From: an uncultured Paracoccaceae bacterium
Lineage (GTDB): Bacteria > Pseudomonadota > Alphaproteobacteria > Rhodobacterales > Rhodobacteraceae
Assembly (NCBI GenBank): GCA_937138255.1
Contig: CAKZOU010000057.1
Location: 1 to 64,000 of the forward strand
Reading direction: 5' to 3'
DNA: 64,000 nucleotides
Part shown: piece after piece, positions 30,457-38,882 of the stretch
How the letters are laid out: each line of letters starts with the position of its first letter
Position numbering within the stretch: position 1 is the stretch's first letter
The notes under the pieces: model-generated
Database searches by the model: none
What the model was told of the DNA's origin: nothing
The model's input: only the letters and a program-made list of their open reading frames with translations
Position numbers and translations under genes: made by a program

Positions 30457-31026
30457 ATGTTTTATCGTGATGAGCGCTTGGCGCTCTTCATCGACGGCTC
30501 GAACCTTTATGCCGCCGCCAAGGCGCTGGGTTTTGACATCGACTACAAACTTCTCCGCGCCGAATTCATGCGCCGCGGCAAGCTCCTGAGGGCGTTTTAT
30601 TATACCGCCCTCCTGGAGAACGACGAATACAGCCCCATCCGCCCACTTGTTGACTGGCTTCACTACAACGGCTTCCACATGGTGACCAAGCCCGCGAAGG
30701 AATACACCGATAGCCTTGGCCGCCGGAAGGTGAAGGGCAACATGGACATCGAGCTGACCGTCGATGCCATGGAGCTTGCTCCGCACGTCGATCACGTTGT
30801 CCTCTTCTCGGGCGACGGCGATTTCAAACCGCTCCTCGAGGCGCTTCAGCGCAAGGGTGTCCGGGTTTCGGTGGTCTCGACGATCCGCAGCCAGCCGCCG
30901 ATGATTTCGGACGAGCTTCGGCGTCAGGCCGACAATTTCATCGAGCTCGACGAGCTGCGCGACGTGATCGGCCGCCCGCCGCGCGAGCCGCGCCCCGAGC
31001 GCGAGCAGGCCGCAGAAGAGGTCTGA
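30457..31026 (+). CDS. NYN domain (LabA/DUF88-like) protein
   Basis: A 189-residue PIN-like NYN protein, probably a ribonuclease acting on RNA in the cytoplasm. The acidic residues expected of the site are visible: FIDGSN at about residues 11-16, KGNMDIELTVDAM at about 92-104 and the FSGDGDF motif near 114-120. The tail is rich in charged residues. It stands alone between folK (divergent) and a terminator, so no pathway is suggested by context. Confidence 0.9.
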   Translation: MFYRDERLALFIDGSNLYAAAKALGFDIDYKLLRAEFMRRGKLLRAFYYTALLENDEYSPIRPLVDWLHYNGFHMVTKPAKEYTDSLGRRKVKGNMDIELTVDAMELAPHVDHVVLFSGDGDFKPLLEALQRKGVRVSVVSTIRSQPPMISDELRRQADNFIELDELRDVIGRPPREPRPEREQAAEEV

Positions 31027-31040
31027 TCCCATATTCCGAG

Positions 31041-31068
31041 CCGGGGCCATTGGCCCCGGTTCTTGTTT
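31041..31068 (+). terminator. Intrinsic terminator after the NYN gene
   Basis: An 8-bp G/C stem, CCGGGGCC with GGCCCCGG, a three-base loop and a T-rich TTCTTGTTT tail. It starts 15 bases after the NYN stop codon. Confidence 0.85.
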
Positions 31069-31120
31069 CCGGGGGCGTGTTCGTGCTTGGAATGGGGAAA
31101 CCCATTTCGCCGGAGCCGCC

Positions 31121-31924
31121 ATGCCCTCTCCCCTCATCTCTCAAGCCGACATTGACGCCTACCAGCGCGATGGCGTTGTCCTGATCAAAGGCCTCTTTCG
31201 CGATTACGTCGATCTCTTGCGCGAAGGCGTCGAGCGCAACCTGCGAGAGCCGGGGCCCTATGCCGCCGAAAACCTCAAGCCCGGCGAGGGTGGTCGTTTC
31301 TTCGACGACTACTGCAACTGGCAGCGCATCCCCGAATTCGTAGAGACCATCGAAAACTCGCCCGCCGCTGAGGTTGCCGCCGACCTGATGCAATCCGAGC
31401 GGGTGCAGGTCTTTCACGACCATGTTCTGATCAAGGAGCCCGGCACATCGAAACCGACGCCCTGGCATCAGGACGGCCCCTATTACTTCGTCGAGGGCCG
31501 GCAGACGGTCAGCTTCTGGTCGCCCCTCGATCCGGTGACAAATGCCACCCTGCGCTGCGTGGCCGGATCGCATCTTTGGGAAAAGCCCGTTCTGCCCAAG
31601 CGCTGGCTCGCCGACACCAGCTTTTATCCCGACCCCTCGGCCTATATGCCTGTGCCCGATCCCGACGCCGAAGGCATGACCATCCTTGAATGGCCGATGG
31701 AACCGGGCGATGCGGTCGCCTTCGACTACAAGGTTCTGCATGGCGCCCGCGGCAACGAGACCGCCCAGCGCCGCCGCGCCTTTTCCCTGCGCCTTGTCGG
31801 CGACGATGCCCGCTATGTCGAGCGCCCCGGCCGCACCTCGCCGCCCTTCCCCGGCCACGATATGCAACCGGGCGAAAGGCTGCGCGAGGATTGGTTCCCC
31901 TATATCTGGCCGCGCGCATCCTAG
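31121..31924 (+). CDS. Phytanoyl-CoA dioxygenase (PhyH) family protein
   Basis: A 267-residue Fe(II)/2-oxoglutarate-type oxygenase. The metal triad is visible as His116 and Asp118 in PWHQDGP and His207 in VLHGARGN, with an Arg about a dozen residues later for 2-oxoglutarate. The family hydroxylates diverse small molecules; the substrate is not evident. It is 55 bases upstream of ispH on the same strand, though the isoprenoid link is probably incidental. Confidence 0.9.
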   Translation: MPSPLISQADIDAYQRDGVVLIKGLFRDYVDLLREGVERNLREPGPYAAENLKPGEGGRFFDDYCNWQRIPEFVETIENSPAAEVAADLMQSERVQVFHDHVLIKEPGTSKPTPWHQDGPYYFVEGRQTVSFWSPLDPVTNATLRCVAGSHLWEKPVLPKRWLADTSFYPDPSAYMPVPDPDAEGMTILEWPMEPGDAVAFDYKVLHGARGNETAQRRRAFSLRLVGDDARYVERPGRTSPPFPGHDMQPGERLREDWFPYIWPRAS

Positions 31925-31978
31925 GGCTGGACCCTGCCCCGCCTTGGCCTTACCTCTGGCCGAAACCCGGAGCCCCTT

Positions 31979-32929
31979 ATGACCAAGCCGCCCCTCACCC
32001 TCTATCTCGCCGCCCCCCGCGGCTTTTGCGCGGGCGTCGACCGCGCCATCAAGATCGTCGAGATGGCACTCGAGAAATGGGGCGCACCGGTCTATGTCCG
32101 CCACGAGATCGTGCATAACAAGTTCGTGGTCGATGGCCTGCGCGAGAAGGGCGCGGTCTTTGTTGAAGAGCTTGAGGAATGCCCGCTCGACCGGCCGGTA
32201 ATCTTCTCCGCCCACGGCGTGCCGAAATCCGTCCCCGCCGAAGCGGCAGCGCGGCAGATGATCTATGTCGACGCCACCTGCCCGCTGGTGAGCAAGGTCC
32301 ATATCGAGGCCGCCCGCCACGCCGAAAGCGGCCTCCAGATGATCATGATCGGCCACGCCGGCCACCCCGAGACGATCGGCACCATGGGCCAATTGCCCGA
32401 GGGCGAAGTTCTGCTGGTCGAAACGGTCGATGATGTTGCGAAGGTGAAGGTCCGCGATCCCGAGCGCCTTGCCTATGTCACCCAGACCACGCTCTCGGTT
32501 GACGACACCTCCGATATCGTCGCCGCCCTCAAGTCCCGCTTTCGCGCCATCGTCGGGCCGCACAAGGAAGACATCTGCTACGCCACCACCAACCGGCAAG
32601 AGGCGGTCAAGGCCATCGCGCCCGGCTGCGACGCGCTCCTTGTCGTCGGGGCCCCCAACTCGTCCAATTCCCGCCGTTTGGTCGAGGTCGCCGCCAAGAA
32701 CGGCTGCCCTCAAGCCCAACTCGTTCAACGCGCGAGCGAGATCGACTGGCGGGCGCTCGAGGGTATCCGCTCGGTCGGCATCACCGCCGGCGCCTCGGCC
32801 CCCGAGGTCTTGATCGACGAGGTCGTGTCGGCCTTCGCCGACCATTTCGACGTGACAGTGACAAAGGTCGAAACCGCGCAGGAACACGTCGAGTTCAAAG
32901 TGCCCCGCGTCCTCAGGGAACCCGCCTGA
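31979..32929 (+). CDS. ispH: 4-hydroxy-3-methylbut-2-enyl diphosphate reductase
   Basis: A 316-residue IspH, the iron-sulfur enzyme completing the methylerythritol phosphate pathway to IPP and DMAPP. The three cluster cysteines are Cys17 in PRGFCAGV, Cys101 in [11 protein letters not shown] and Cys200 in [11 protein letters not shown]. The length is normal. Its stop overlaps the next gene's start by one base. Confidence 0.97.
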   Translation: MTKPPLTLYLAAPRGFCAGVDRAIKIVEMALEKWGAPVYVRHEIVHNKFVVDGLREKGAVFVEELEECPLDRPVIFSAHGVPKSVPAEAAARQMIYVDATCPLVSKVHIEAARHAESGLQMIMIGHAGHPETIGTMGQLPEGEVLLVETVDDVAKVKVRDPERLAYVTQTTLSVDDTSDIVAALKSRFRAIVGPHKEDICYATTNRQEAVKAIAPGCDALLVVGAPNSSNSRRLVEVAAKNGCPQAQLVQRASEIDWRALEGIRSVGITAGASAPEVLIDEVVSAFADHFDVTVTKVETAQEHVEFKVPRVLREPA

Positions 32930-33531
32930 TGCCCGACGCCCGCACCATCGCGGTCTATGACGCCAAGGCCGCCGACTATGCCCGCATGGTCGACTCCGGA
33001 GGCCCCGACCAGACGCTGCGGGATTTCATCTCAGCCCTCCCCAAAGGCGCCCGCGTCCTCGATCTCGGCTGCGGCCCCGGCGGCGCGTCGGCGCATATGC
33101 GCGACGCTGGCCTCAATCCCGATCCGGTCGACGCCTCACCAGCAATGATTGCCCTTGCTAAAGAGCGGTTCAGCCTCGAAGCCCGACAGGCCACCTTCGA
33201 CGACATCGGCGGCGAGGCGCTCTACGACGCCATCTGGGCCAACTTCAGCCTCCTCCACGCCCCCCGCGCCGACCTGTCCCGCCACTTCACCGCGCTCGCC
33301 CGCGTCCTGCGCCCCGGCGGCCTCTTCCACGTTGGCCTGAAAACCGGCACAGGCGAAGCCCGCGACGCCATCGACCGGCTCTACACCTATGTCACCGTCG
33401 AGGAACTGCACGGCCTCTTCACCGATGCGGGCCTATCTGTCCTCTCCACCCGCGAAGGCTCGGAAAAGGGCCTCGCCGGAACCGACGACCCCTTCGTCCT
33501 CTGCCTCGCCCGAAAGCCCGCCGATGCCTGA
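32929..33531 (+). CDS. Class I SAM-dependent methyltransferase
   Basis: A 200-residue methyltransferase of the Rossmann-fold class. The SAM-binding glycine motif [10 protein letters not shown] is at about residues 43-52, with an acidic residue after the next strand and the later [12 protein letters not shown]. The substrate is unknown; ubiquinone-type, small-molecule and protein targets are all possible. It overlaps ispH by one base and rnhA by eight bases, suggesting a single transcript through rnhA and the NUDIX gene. Confidence 0.88.
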   Translation: MPDARTIAVYDAKAADYARMVDSGGPDQTLRDFISALPKGARVLDLGCGPGGASAHMRDAGLNPDPVDASPAMIALAKERFSLEARQATFDDIGGEALYDAIWANFSLLHAPRADLSRHFTALARVLRPGGLFHVGLKTGTGEARDAIDRLYTYVTVEELHGLFTDAGLSVLSTREGSEKGLAGTDDPFVLCLARKPADA

Positions 33532-33979
33532 TCTCTTCGCCTATACCGATGGCGCTTGCAGCGGCAATCCCGGCCCCGGCGGCTGGGGCGTCCTCCTCCT
33601 CGCCAAGGACGGAGAAGCGATTCTCAAGGAGCGCACCCTGAACGGCGGCGAGCCCGAGACCACCAACAACCGCATGGAACTCATGGCCGCGATCAGCGCG
33701 CTTGAAGTGCTCGAGCGCCCGAGCACCCTCACCGTCGTCACCGACAGCGCCTATGTGAAAGACGGGATCACCAAGTGGATCCACGGCTGGAAGCGCAACG
33801 GCTGGACCAAGAAAGGCGGCCTGAAAAACGCCGAGCTCTGGCAACGCCTCGACGCCGCCCAAGCCCGCCACAAGGTCACATGGGAATGGATCAAGGGCCA
33901 CGCCGGCCACCCCGAAAACGAACGCGCCGACGAACTGGCCCGCGAAGGCATGGCACCGTTCAAGCCCCCGGCGAAATGA
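33524..33979 (+). CDS. rnhA: Ribonuclease HI
   Basis: A 151-residue RNase HI that degrades the RNA strand of RNA-DNA hybrids. All four catalytic acids are visible: Asp9 in [14 protein letters not shown], Glu52 in NNRMEL, Asp74 in VVTDSAYV and Asp136 in NERADELA. The ATG at 33524 lies inside the end of the methyltransferase gene; the open frame upstream is not protein-like. Its last bases overlap the NUDIX start (ATGA). Confidence 0.97.
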   Translation: MPDLFAYTDGACSGNPGPGGWGVLLLAKDGEAILKERTLNGGEPETTNNRMELMAAISALEVLERPSTLTVVTDSAYVKDGITKWIHGWKRNGWTKKGGLKNAELWQRLDAAQARHKVTWEWIKGHAGHPENERADELAREGMAPFKPPAK

Positions 33980-34419
33980 GCACGCTCATCCACAAAGCCT
34001 GTCCGATCCTCCTCCGCGGGTCGCCAGCCTCGCCCCAAATTCTGGCCTTCGCACATCCTCGCGCGGGCCTCCAGATCGTCAAAGGCACCATCGAGACGGG
34101 CGAAAATCCCGCCGTCGCCGCCCTCCGGGAACTGGACGAAGAGGCAGGCATCGCCGCTGCCACCATCAGCCTTTCGCTCGGCTCTCATGATGACATTCAG
34201 CCCGGCGAACGCTGGCATCTGTTCATCGTCTCGGCCGCCGACCTGCCCGCAACATGGGACCACGCCGCCATCGGTGACGACGGCGATACCTACCGATTCT
34301 TCTGGCATTCTCTTGGCGACGCGGAACCAGGCGGTTTCGACCCAAGGTTCCTGCGCGCGATGGACAAAGTCCGCGCCGCCATCGCCTCAGGGCAAATCCC
34401 GCTCGCTTCTTTTGGCTGA
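33976..34419 (+). CDS. NUDIX hydrolase
   Basis: A 147-residue NUDIX protein. The complete NUDIX box runs from Gly37 to Ile59 (G-x5-E-x7-REL-x-EE-x-G-I), so it should hydrolyse a nucleoside diphosphate linked to another group. The substrate is unknown. It is translationally coupled to rnhA. Its last codons and stop lie in a dispersed intergenic repeat, and it ends convergently with fmt. Confidence 0.92.
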   Translation: MSTLIHKACPILLRGSPASPQILAFAHPRAGLQIVKGTIETGENPAVAALRELDEEAGIAAATISLSLGSHDDIQPGERWHLFIVSAADLPATWDHAAIGDDGDTYRFFWHSLGDAEPGGFDPRFLRAMDKVRAAIASGQIPLASFG

Positions 34420-34440
34420 AAATACTCCCGCCGGAGGCGG
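34406..34440 (+). repeat. Dispersed intergenic repeat, copy A
   Basis: The core CTTTTGGCTGAAAATACTCC followed by a short G/C palindrome. It fills the gap between the convergent NUDIX and fmt genes and includes the NUDIX stop codon. The same core recurs at 38895, 43365, 60665 and 60730. Confidence 0.8.
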
Positions 34441-34441
34441 C

Positions 34442-35341
34442 CTAACCGAGTCGTCCGGGCAGGTCCATGCCACGAAGAACCTCGCCCGCCGCCAGCGCCT
34501 TCTTGCCCTCGCGCTGGACGCGGGTGATCTCGACCGCCCCTTCACCGCAGGCCACGGTAAAGCCTGACAAGACCTCGCCGGGCGCCCCTTTGCCTGCCGC
34601 AACGCGGGCGCCATGGAATTTGACCCGCTCGCCCGCCACATCGCACCAGGCGCCGGGAAAAGGCGACAGGCCGCGGATCAGGCGGGCCACATCGGCGGCA
34701 GGGCGGGTCCAATCGATGCGAGCTTCGGCCTTGTCGATCTTGGCGGCGTAGGTCACGGCTTCCTCGGGTTGAACCTCGGGGGTCAAGCCCGGCAGCTTCA
34801 CCAGCGCCTCGACAATCGCCTCGGCCCCGATCACCGCCAGCCTGTCGTGCAACTCGCCGGTCGTCTCTTCCGCGCCAATCGCCGTGACCTTGCGCAACAG
34901 AACCGGCCCGGTATCAAGCCCCGCTTCCATCTGCATGATGCACACGCCGGTCTCGGCATCCCCCGCCATGATCGCCCGATGGATCGGCGCGGCCCCGCGC
35001 CAGCGCGGCAGGAGCGAGGCGTGGATGTTGAGGGAACCAAACTTCGGCGCATCGAGGATCGCCTGCGGCAGGATCAGCCCATAGGCCACGACCACGGCCA
35101 CTTCCGCTTCTAGTGCCGCAAACTCGGCCTGAGCCTCGGCGGTCTTGAGCGAGGTCGGATGCCGCACCGGAATGCCCAGCGCCTCGGCCCGCGCCTGCAC
35201 CGGCGAAGGCTGTTCCTTCTTGCCGCGGCCCGCGGGTCGGGGCGGCTGGGTATAGGCGCAGACGATCTCGTGACCCGCGCCCACCAGCGCCTCCAAAGCA
35301 GCGACCGAGAAGACCGGGGTTCCCATGAAAACGATGCGCAT
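34442..35341 (-). CDS. fmt: Methionyl-tRNA formyltransferase
   Basis: A 300-residue Fmt, which formylates initiator Met-tRNA. The active-site set is visible: Asn105 and His107 in [17 protein letters not shown], and the Asp of AGLDTGPVL near residue 142. The C-terminal OB-like domain follows. I start at the ATG at 35341, where [12 protein letters not shown] begins. It lies eight bases after the deformylase paralogue, so formylation and deformylation genes form one operon. Confidence 0.96.
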   Translation of the reverse strand: MRIVFMGTPVFSVAALEALVGAGHEIVCAYTQPPRPAGRGKKEQPSPVQARAEALGIPVRHPTSLKTAEAQAEFAALEAEVAVVVAYGLILPQAILDAPKFGSLNIHASLLPRWRGAAPIHRAIMAGDAETGVCIMQMEAGLDTGPVLLRKVTAIGAEETTGELHDRLAVIGAEAIVEALVKLPGLTPEVQPEEAVTYAAKIDKAEARIDWTRPAADVARLIRGLSPFPGAWCDVAGERVKFHGARVAAGKGAPGEVLSGFTVACGEGAVEITRVQREGKKALAAGEVLRGMDLPGRLG

Positions 35342-35349
35342 GGCCACTC

Positions 35350-35847
35350 CTAGCGTGCGAGCTTCTGCGCCCGTTTCAGGAGCATATCGCGTTTCACCTT
35401 GCCGAGCCTGTCGAAATACATCTTGCCCTGAAGGTGGTCGATCTGGTGCTGCACCGAGGTCGCCCAAAGGCCCACGAAATCGCGCCTGTCCCAGATGCCA
35501 TGCTCGTCGAGAAACCGCACCGTCACAGCGCGGGGCCGCTCGATCTTGGCGCTGACGCCCGGCAGGTTGGGCGAAGCCTCGTCATGCTCGCGCAGCTGCA
35601 CCGAGGCGTGCAGAATTTCAGGATTGGCCATGCGAATGGCCTGCCCGCGCTTTTCCGAAGCATCAACCACCGCCAAGGCCATCGGAATGCCCAGCTGCAC
35701 AGCCGCAAGGCCCACGCCCGGCATCGTCTCCATCGCCTCGATCATCTCGTCCCAGATCGCCCGGACCTCATCGGTGATCGCCTCGACCGGTGCTGCCACA
35801 GCGCGCAGCCGCTTGTCGGGCCACATGACATAGGGGCGATGCGCCAT
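35350..35847 (-). CDS. Peptide deformylase-like protein lacking catalytic residues
   Basis: A 165-residue member of the peptide deformylase fold. Motif I is kept (GVGLAAVQ, residues 44-51). Motif II, normally EGCLS with the metal-binding Cys, reads EASPN, so the ligand is Ser92. Motif III, normally HEIDH, reads HQIDH (134-138), so the catalytic Glu is Gln. It is therefore predicted to be inactive as a deformylase. It lies between an intact def and fmt, with gaps of four and eight bases, and is surely co-expressed with them. A regulatory or chaperone-like role is only a guess. Confidence 0.88.
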   Translation of the reverse strand: MAHRPYVMWPDKRLRAVAAPVEAITDEVRAIWDEMIEAMETMPGVGLAAVQLGIPMALAVVDASEKRGQAIRMANPEILHASVQLREHDEASPNLPGVSAKIERPRAVTVRFLDEHGIWDRRDFVGLWATSVQHQIDHLQGKMYFDRLGKVKRDMLLKRAQKLAR

Positions 35848-35851
35848 CGCC

Positions 35852-36373
35852 CTAGCCCCGCGCCTGCTCGCGCTTGAGCTTCTGCATCTTGCGGGTGATC
35901 ATCTGCCGCTTCATCGGGCTGAGATAATCAATGAACAGCTTGCCATCGAGGTGGTCGATCTCATGCTGGACGCAGGTCGCCCAGAGATCGTCGAACTGTT
36001 CCTCGTGATCCTTGCCATCGACGCCCAGCCAGCGGACCTTGACCGAGGCCGGCCGCTCGACATCGGCATATTGCTCGGGGATCGACAGGCAGCCCTCGTT
36101 ATAGGTGCTGCGCTCGTCAGACGACCAGATGACCTCGGGGTTGATCAGGACCATCGGCTTCGGCGCCTCGTCCTCGCCCTTGACGCAATCCATCACCAGC
36201 ATCCGCCCCAGAACGCCCACCTGCGGCGCCGCAAGGCCGATACCCGGCGCGTCATACATCGTCGCCAGCATATCGTCGGCCAGACGGCGGATATCATCCG
36301 TGAGGTCGGTCACGGGCTTGCACACCGTTTTCAGGCGCGGGTCGGGATGGATCAGGATCGGTCGCAGGGTCAT
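35852..36373 (-). CDS. def: Peptide deformylase
   Basis: A 173-residue iron-dependent deformylase that removes the formyl group from nascent proteins. All three motifs are intact: GIGLAAPQ (residues 44-51), EGCLS with Cys95 and HEIDH (137-141) with Glu138. I start at the ATG at 36373, giving the usual MTLRPILIHPDPRL N-terminus. It is the first gene of the def - def-like - fmt operon and is divergent from the PatB-type gene. Confidence 0.96.
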   Translation of the reverse strand: MTLRPILIHPDPRLKTVCKPVTDLTDDIRRLADDMLATMYDAPGIGLAAPQVGVLGRMLVMDCVKGEDEAPKPMVLINPEVIWSSDERSTYNEGCLSIPEQYADVERPASVKVRWLGVDGKDHEEQFDDLWATCVQHEIDHLDGKLFIDYLSPMKRQMITRKMQKLKREQARG

Positions 36374-36478
36374 AGGCCGCCATGTAGGGCAAGCCAGCCC
36401 TCCTTGCAACGGGGCGCAATCCGGCCTTGCACACGAGGCCCAATCAGATAGCCTCTCGCGGGATCATCCGAGGGCATC

Positions 36479-37651
36479 ATGAATTTCGACACGCTTTTCC
36501 ACCGCAAGGGCCTTGGCAGCAAGAAGTGGGACGAAGCCCACATCCATACCGGCGTCACCGCCGAAAGATCCCTGCCGATGTGGGTGGCCGACATGGATTT
36601 TCAGCCCCCGGCTTGCGTGATCGACACCGCCCGCCGCGTCACCGAAGCCGGCGATTTCGGCTATTTCTGCGGGATGGAGGAATTCTATGCCTCGGTCGCC
36701 TGGTGGCAGGAAAACCGCCACGGCTGGAAAGTGGACCCCCGCTGGTGCCTGACGACCTTCGGCCTCGGCAACGCCATCGCCATCACCCTGCAAACCTTCT
36801 CGCAGCCCGGCGATGCCGTGGCTTTCTTCACGCCGGTCTATCACGAGTTCCAGATGAAGACCGAGCGCAACGGCCGCGTTGCCCGACACCTGCCGCTTGC
36901 CAAGGAAGGCGGCAAATTCGTTCTCGACTGGGATCGCTATGACGCCCTGATGACCGGCACCGAGAAGATCCTCATCATCTCATCGCCACACAACCCCGCC
37001 GGCCGCGTCTGGACCCGCGACGAGCTCAAGGCCATCGCCGATTTCTGCGTCAAGCACGACCTCTTGCTGATCTCCGACGAGATCCACAACGACCTCGTCC
37101 ATCCCGGCCATACCCATATCCCGATGGCGGTTGCCTGCCCCGAGATTCTCGACCGGCTGATCATGATGAACTCGGCCTCGAAAACCTTCAACCTCGCGGC
37201 CCTGCGCACCGGAAACGTCATCATCCCCGACGAGGCCCTGCGCCGCCGCTTCGCCCACGCGATTGGCGCGCTGGATATGCAACCCAACCTCTACGGCGTG
37301 CGGATGACCGAAGCCGCCTACAGCCCCGAGGGCGCAGCCTGGGTCGATGCGCTCTGCGCCTATATCGCCGGCAACGCCAAGGTCATGGCCGACGGCATCG
37401 CCCAGATCCCCGGCCTCTCGTTCATGCCGATGGAGGCGACCTACCTCTCCTGGATCGACTTTGCCGGCACCGGCATGACGGCCGAGGAATTCACCGCCCG
37501 CGTCCGCGACGATGCCCATATCGGCACAAGCGCCGGCGGTCCCTTTGGCACCGGCGGAGAGGCCTGCCTGCGGTTCAACATCGGCACCCAGCGGTCGCGC
37601 GTGATCGAGGCGGTCGAACGCCTTCAGGTCGCGTTCAAGGATCTGCAGTAA
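36479..37651 (+). CDS. PatB/MalY-type PLP-dependent C-S lyase or aminotransferase
   Basis: A 390-residue fold-type I PLP enzyme. The Schiff-base lysine is Lys235 in SASKTFNLA, with the SPHNPAGRVW motif at about residues 169-178 and ISDEIHNDL near 198-206. The SASKTFNLAG-like motif and the overall pattern match the MalY/PatB branch, whose members cleave cystathionine or related C-S bonds. It could instead act as an aminotransferase. It stands alone; the next gene is convergent and begins one base after its stop. Confidence 0.9.
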   Translation: MNFDTLFHRKGLGSKKWDEAHIHTGVTAERSLPMWVADMDFQPPACVIDTARRVTEAGDFGYFCGMEEFYASVAWWQENRHGWKVDPRWCLTTFGLGNAIAITLQTFSQPGDAVAFFTPVYHEFQMKTERNGRVARHLPLAKEGGKFVLDWDRYDALMTGTEKILIISSPHNPAGRVWTRDELKAIADFCVKHDLLLISDEIHNDLVHPGHTHIPMAVACPEILDRLIMMNSASKTFNLAALRTGNVIIPDEALRRRFAHAIGALDMQPNLYGVRMTEAAYSPEGAAWVDALCAYIAGNAKVMADGIAQIPGLSFMPMEATYLSWIDFAGTGMTAEEFTARVRDDAHIGTSAGGPFGTGGEACLRFNIGTQRSRVIEAVERLQVAFKDLQ

Positions 37652-38008
37652 TCAGTCGGCCATCCGCCCGATCAGGGCCACCGGCTCGTCCGAGATGCGC
37701 TCGAAATCCACGGGCGGCCGATCGTGCACGGCGGTGTGCCATTTAAACTCGAAGATCATCTCGCCGTTTTCTTTCCGCGAGGCGATGACAAGACACTGAT
37801 AAAGGTGACGCATCCCGTCATAAAGATCGACGTGCCCGCGTAGATGCGGCGCATCCTCGGCATCCATGGCAAAGCCGCCGTCCCACAACCGCAGGACTTT
37901 ATAGACCTTGTCATCATTGTGAACACAAAGCCGCGACGAGCGGCGCAAAGCCGTTTTCCGCGCCTCCTCAAGGCCCTTTCGAACCGCTTCCGGCAAATAC
38001 ATCGACAT
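37652..38008 (-). CDS. Conserved hypothetical protein
   Basis: A 118-residue protein that I do not recognise. It has a basic N-terminal helix and a mixed alpha/beta pattern with aromatic residues, including FEFKWHTAVHDRPPVDFER. It has no signal peptide, membrane helix or metal motif. The ATG at 38008 is chosen because the upstream extension to 38050 is Gly/Arg-rich and unlike protein. Codon use is like the neighbours, which supports a real gene. Confidence 0.7.
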   Translation of the reverse strand: MSMYLPEAVRKGLEEARKTALRRSSRLCVHNDDKVYKVLRLWDGGFAMDAEDAPHLRGHVDLYDGMRHLYQCLVIASRKENGEMIFEFKWHTAVHDRPPVDFERISDEPVALIGRMAD

Positions 38009-38105
38009 GACAACACCCCCACCCTTACCCCTAGGATGGCGCGAACCCATTGAAAATCAAGTTAACAACCTGTCGCGGAATCGCGAACATTGAGATGTTG
38101 CCGCT

Positions 38106-38882
38106 CTACCTCACCCGTTCCTTGACCCGCGGCCGCAGAACATGGGGTTTGCCCGCGTCGTAAAGCGCCGAGTCAGGGAACCCGTGAGAATCCGCCAAAG
38201 CCGGCCCGACAAGGATCAGCGCCGTGCGCGTGATCTTGGCGGCCCGCACCTTGGCGTGAATGTCCGAAAGCGTGCCGCGAATGATCTGCTGATCCGGCCA
38301 GCCGACGCGATAGATCACCGCCAGCGGGCAATCCGCCCCGTAATAGGGGGCAAGCTGCCGCTCGATCTCGCGCAGGGCGCGGATGCCAAGGTGAATAGCC
38401 AGCGTCGCTCCCGTGCGGGCGAAATTCTCCAAGGTCTCCCCCTCGGGCATCGAGGTCGATTTCATCGACATCCGCGTGAGCACGATCGACTGCGCCACCT
38501 CGGGAATGGTCAACTCCTGCCCCAGTGCCGCCGCGGCGGCGGCATAGGCCGGAACACCGGGGATCACCTCATAGTCGATCCCATCGGCCTTGAGCCGCCG
38601 GATCTGCTCGGCAATCGCCCCATAAAGCGAAGGATCGCCCGAATGCACCCGCGCCACGTCTTCGCCCCGCTCCCGCGCCGCCAATATCTCGGCATGCGTG
38701 TCATCCAAAGTCATCGGCGCCGTATCCATCACCCGCGCCCCCTCGGGCGCACAGGCCACGACCTCGGCCGGCACCAGCGAGCCGGCATAAAGACACACCC
38801 GGCACGCCCCGATGATCCGCGCCGCCTTCAGCGTCAGAAGCTCCGGATCCCCCGGCCCCGCCCCGATGAAATAAACCTTCAC
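38106..38882 (-). CDS. cobM: Precorrin-4 C11-methyltransferase
   Basis: A 258-residue SAM-dependent corrin-ring methyltransferase of the tetrapyrrole methylase fold. The N-terminal VYFIGAGPGDPELLTLKA loop, the HSGDPSLYGAI motif and the EVIPGVPAYAAAAAALGQELTIPE segment match CobM/CbiF. It adds the C11 methyl. It is the last gene of the minus-strand run from the DUF6732 gene (44784) to here and overlaps the upstream fusion gene by four bases. Confidence 0.95.
   Translation of the reverse strand: MKVYFIGAGPGDPELLTLKAARIIGACRVCLYAGSLVPAEVVACAPEGARVMDTAPMTLDDTHAEILAARERGEDVARVHSGDPSLYGAIAEQIRRLKADGIDYEVIPGVPAYAAAAAALGQELTIPEVAQSIVLTRMSMKSTSMPEGETLENFARTGATLAIHLGIRALREIERQLAPYYGADCPLAVIYRVGWPDQQIIRGTLSDIHAKVRAAKITRTALILVGPALADSHGFPDSALYDAGKPHVLRPRVKERVR

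Noticed and set aside
30938-32887. 649-codon minus-strand frame across PhyH and ispH genes
   Set aside because: Runs through two well-supported plus-strand genes; no recognisable motif.
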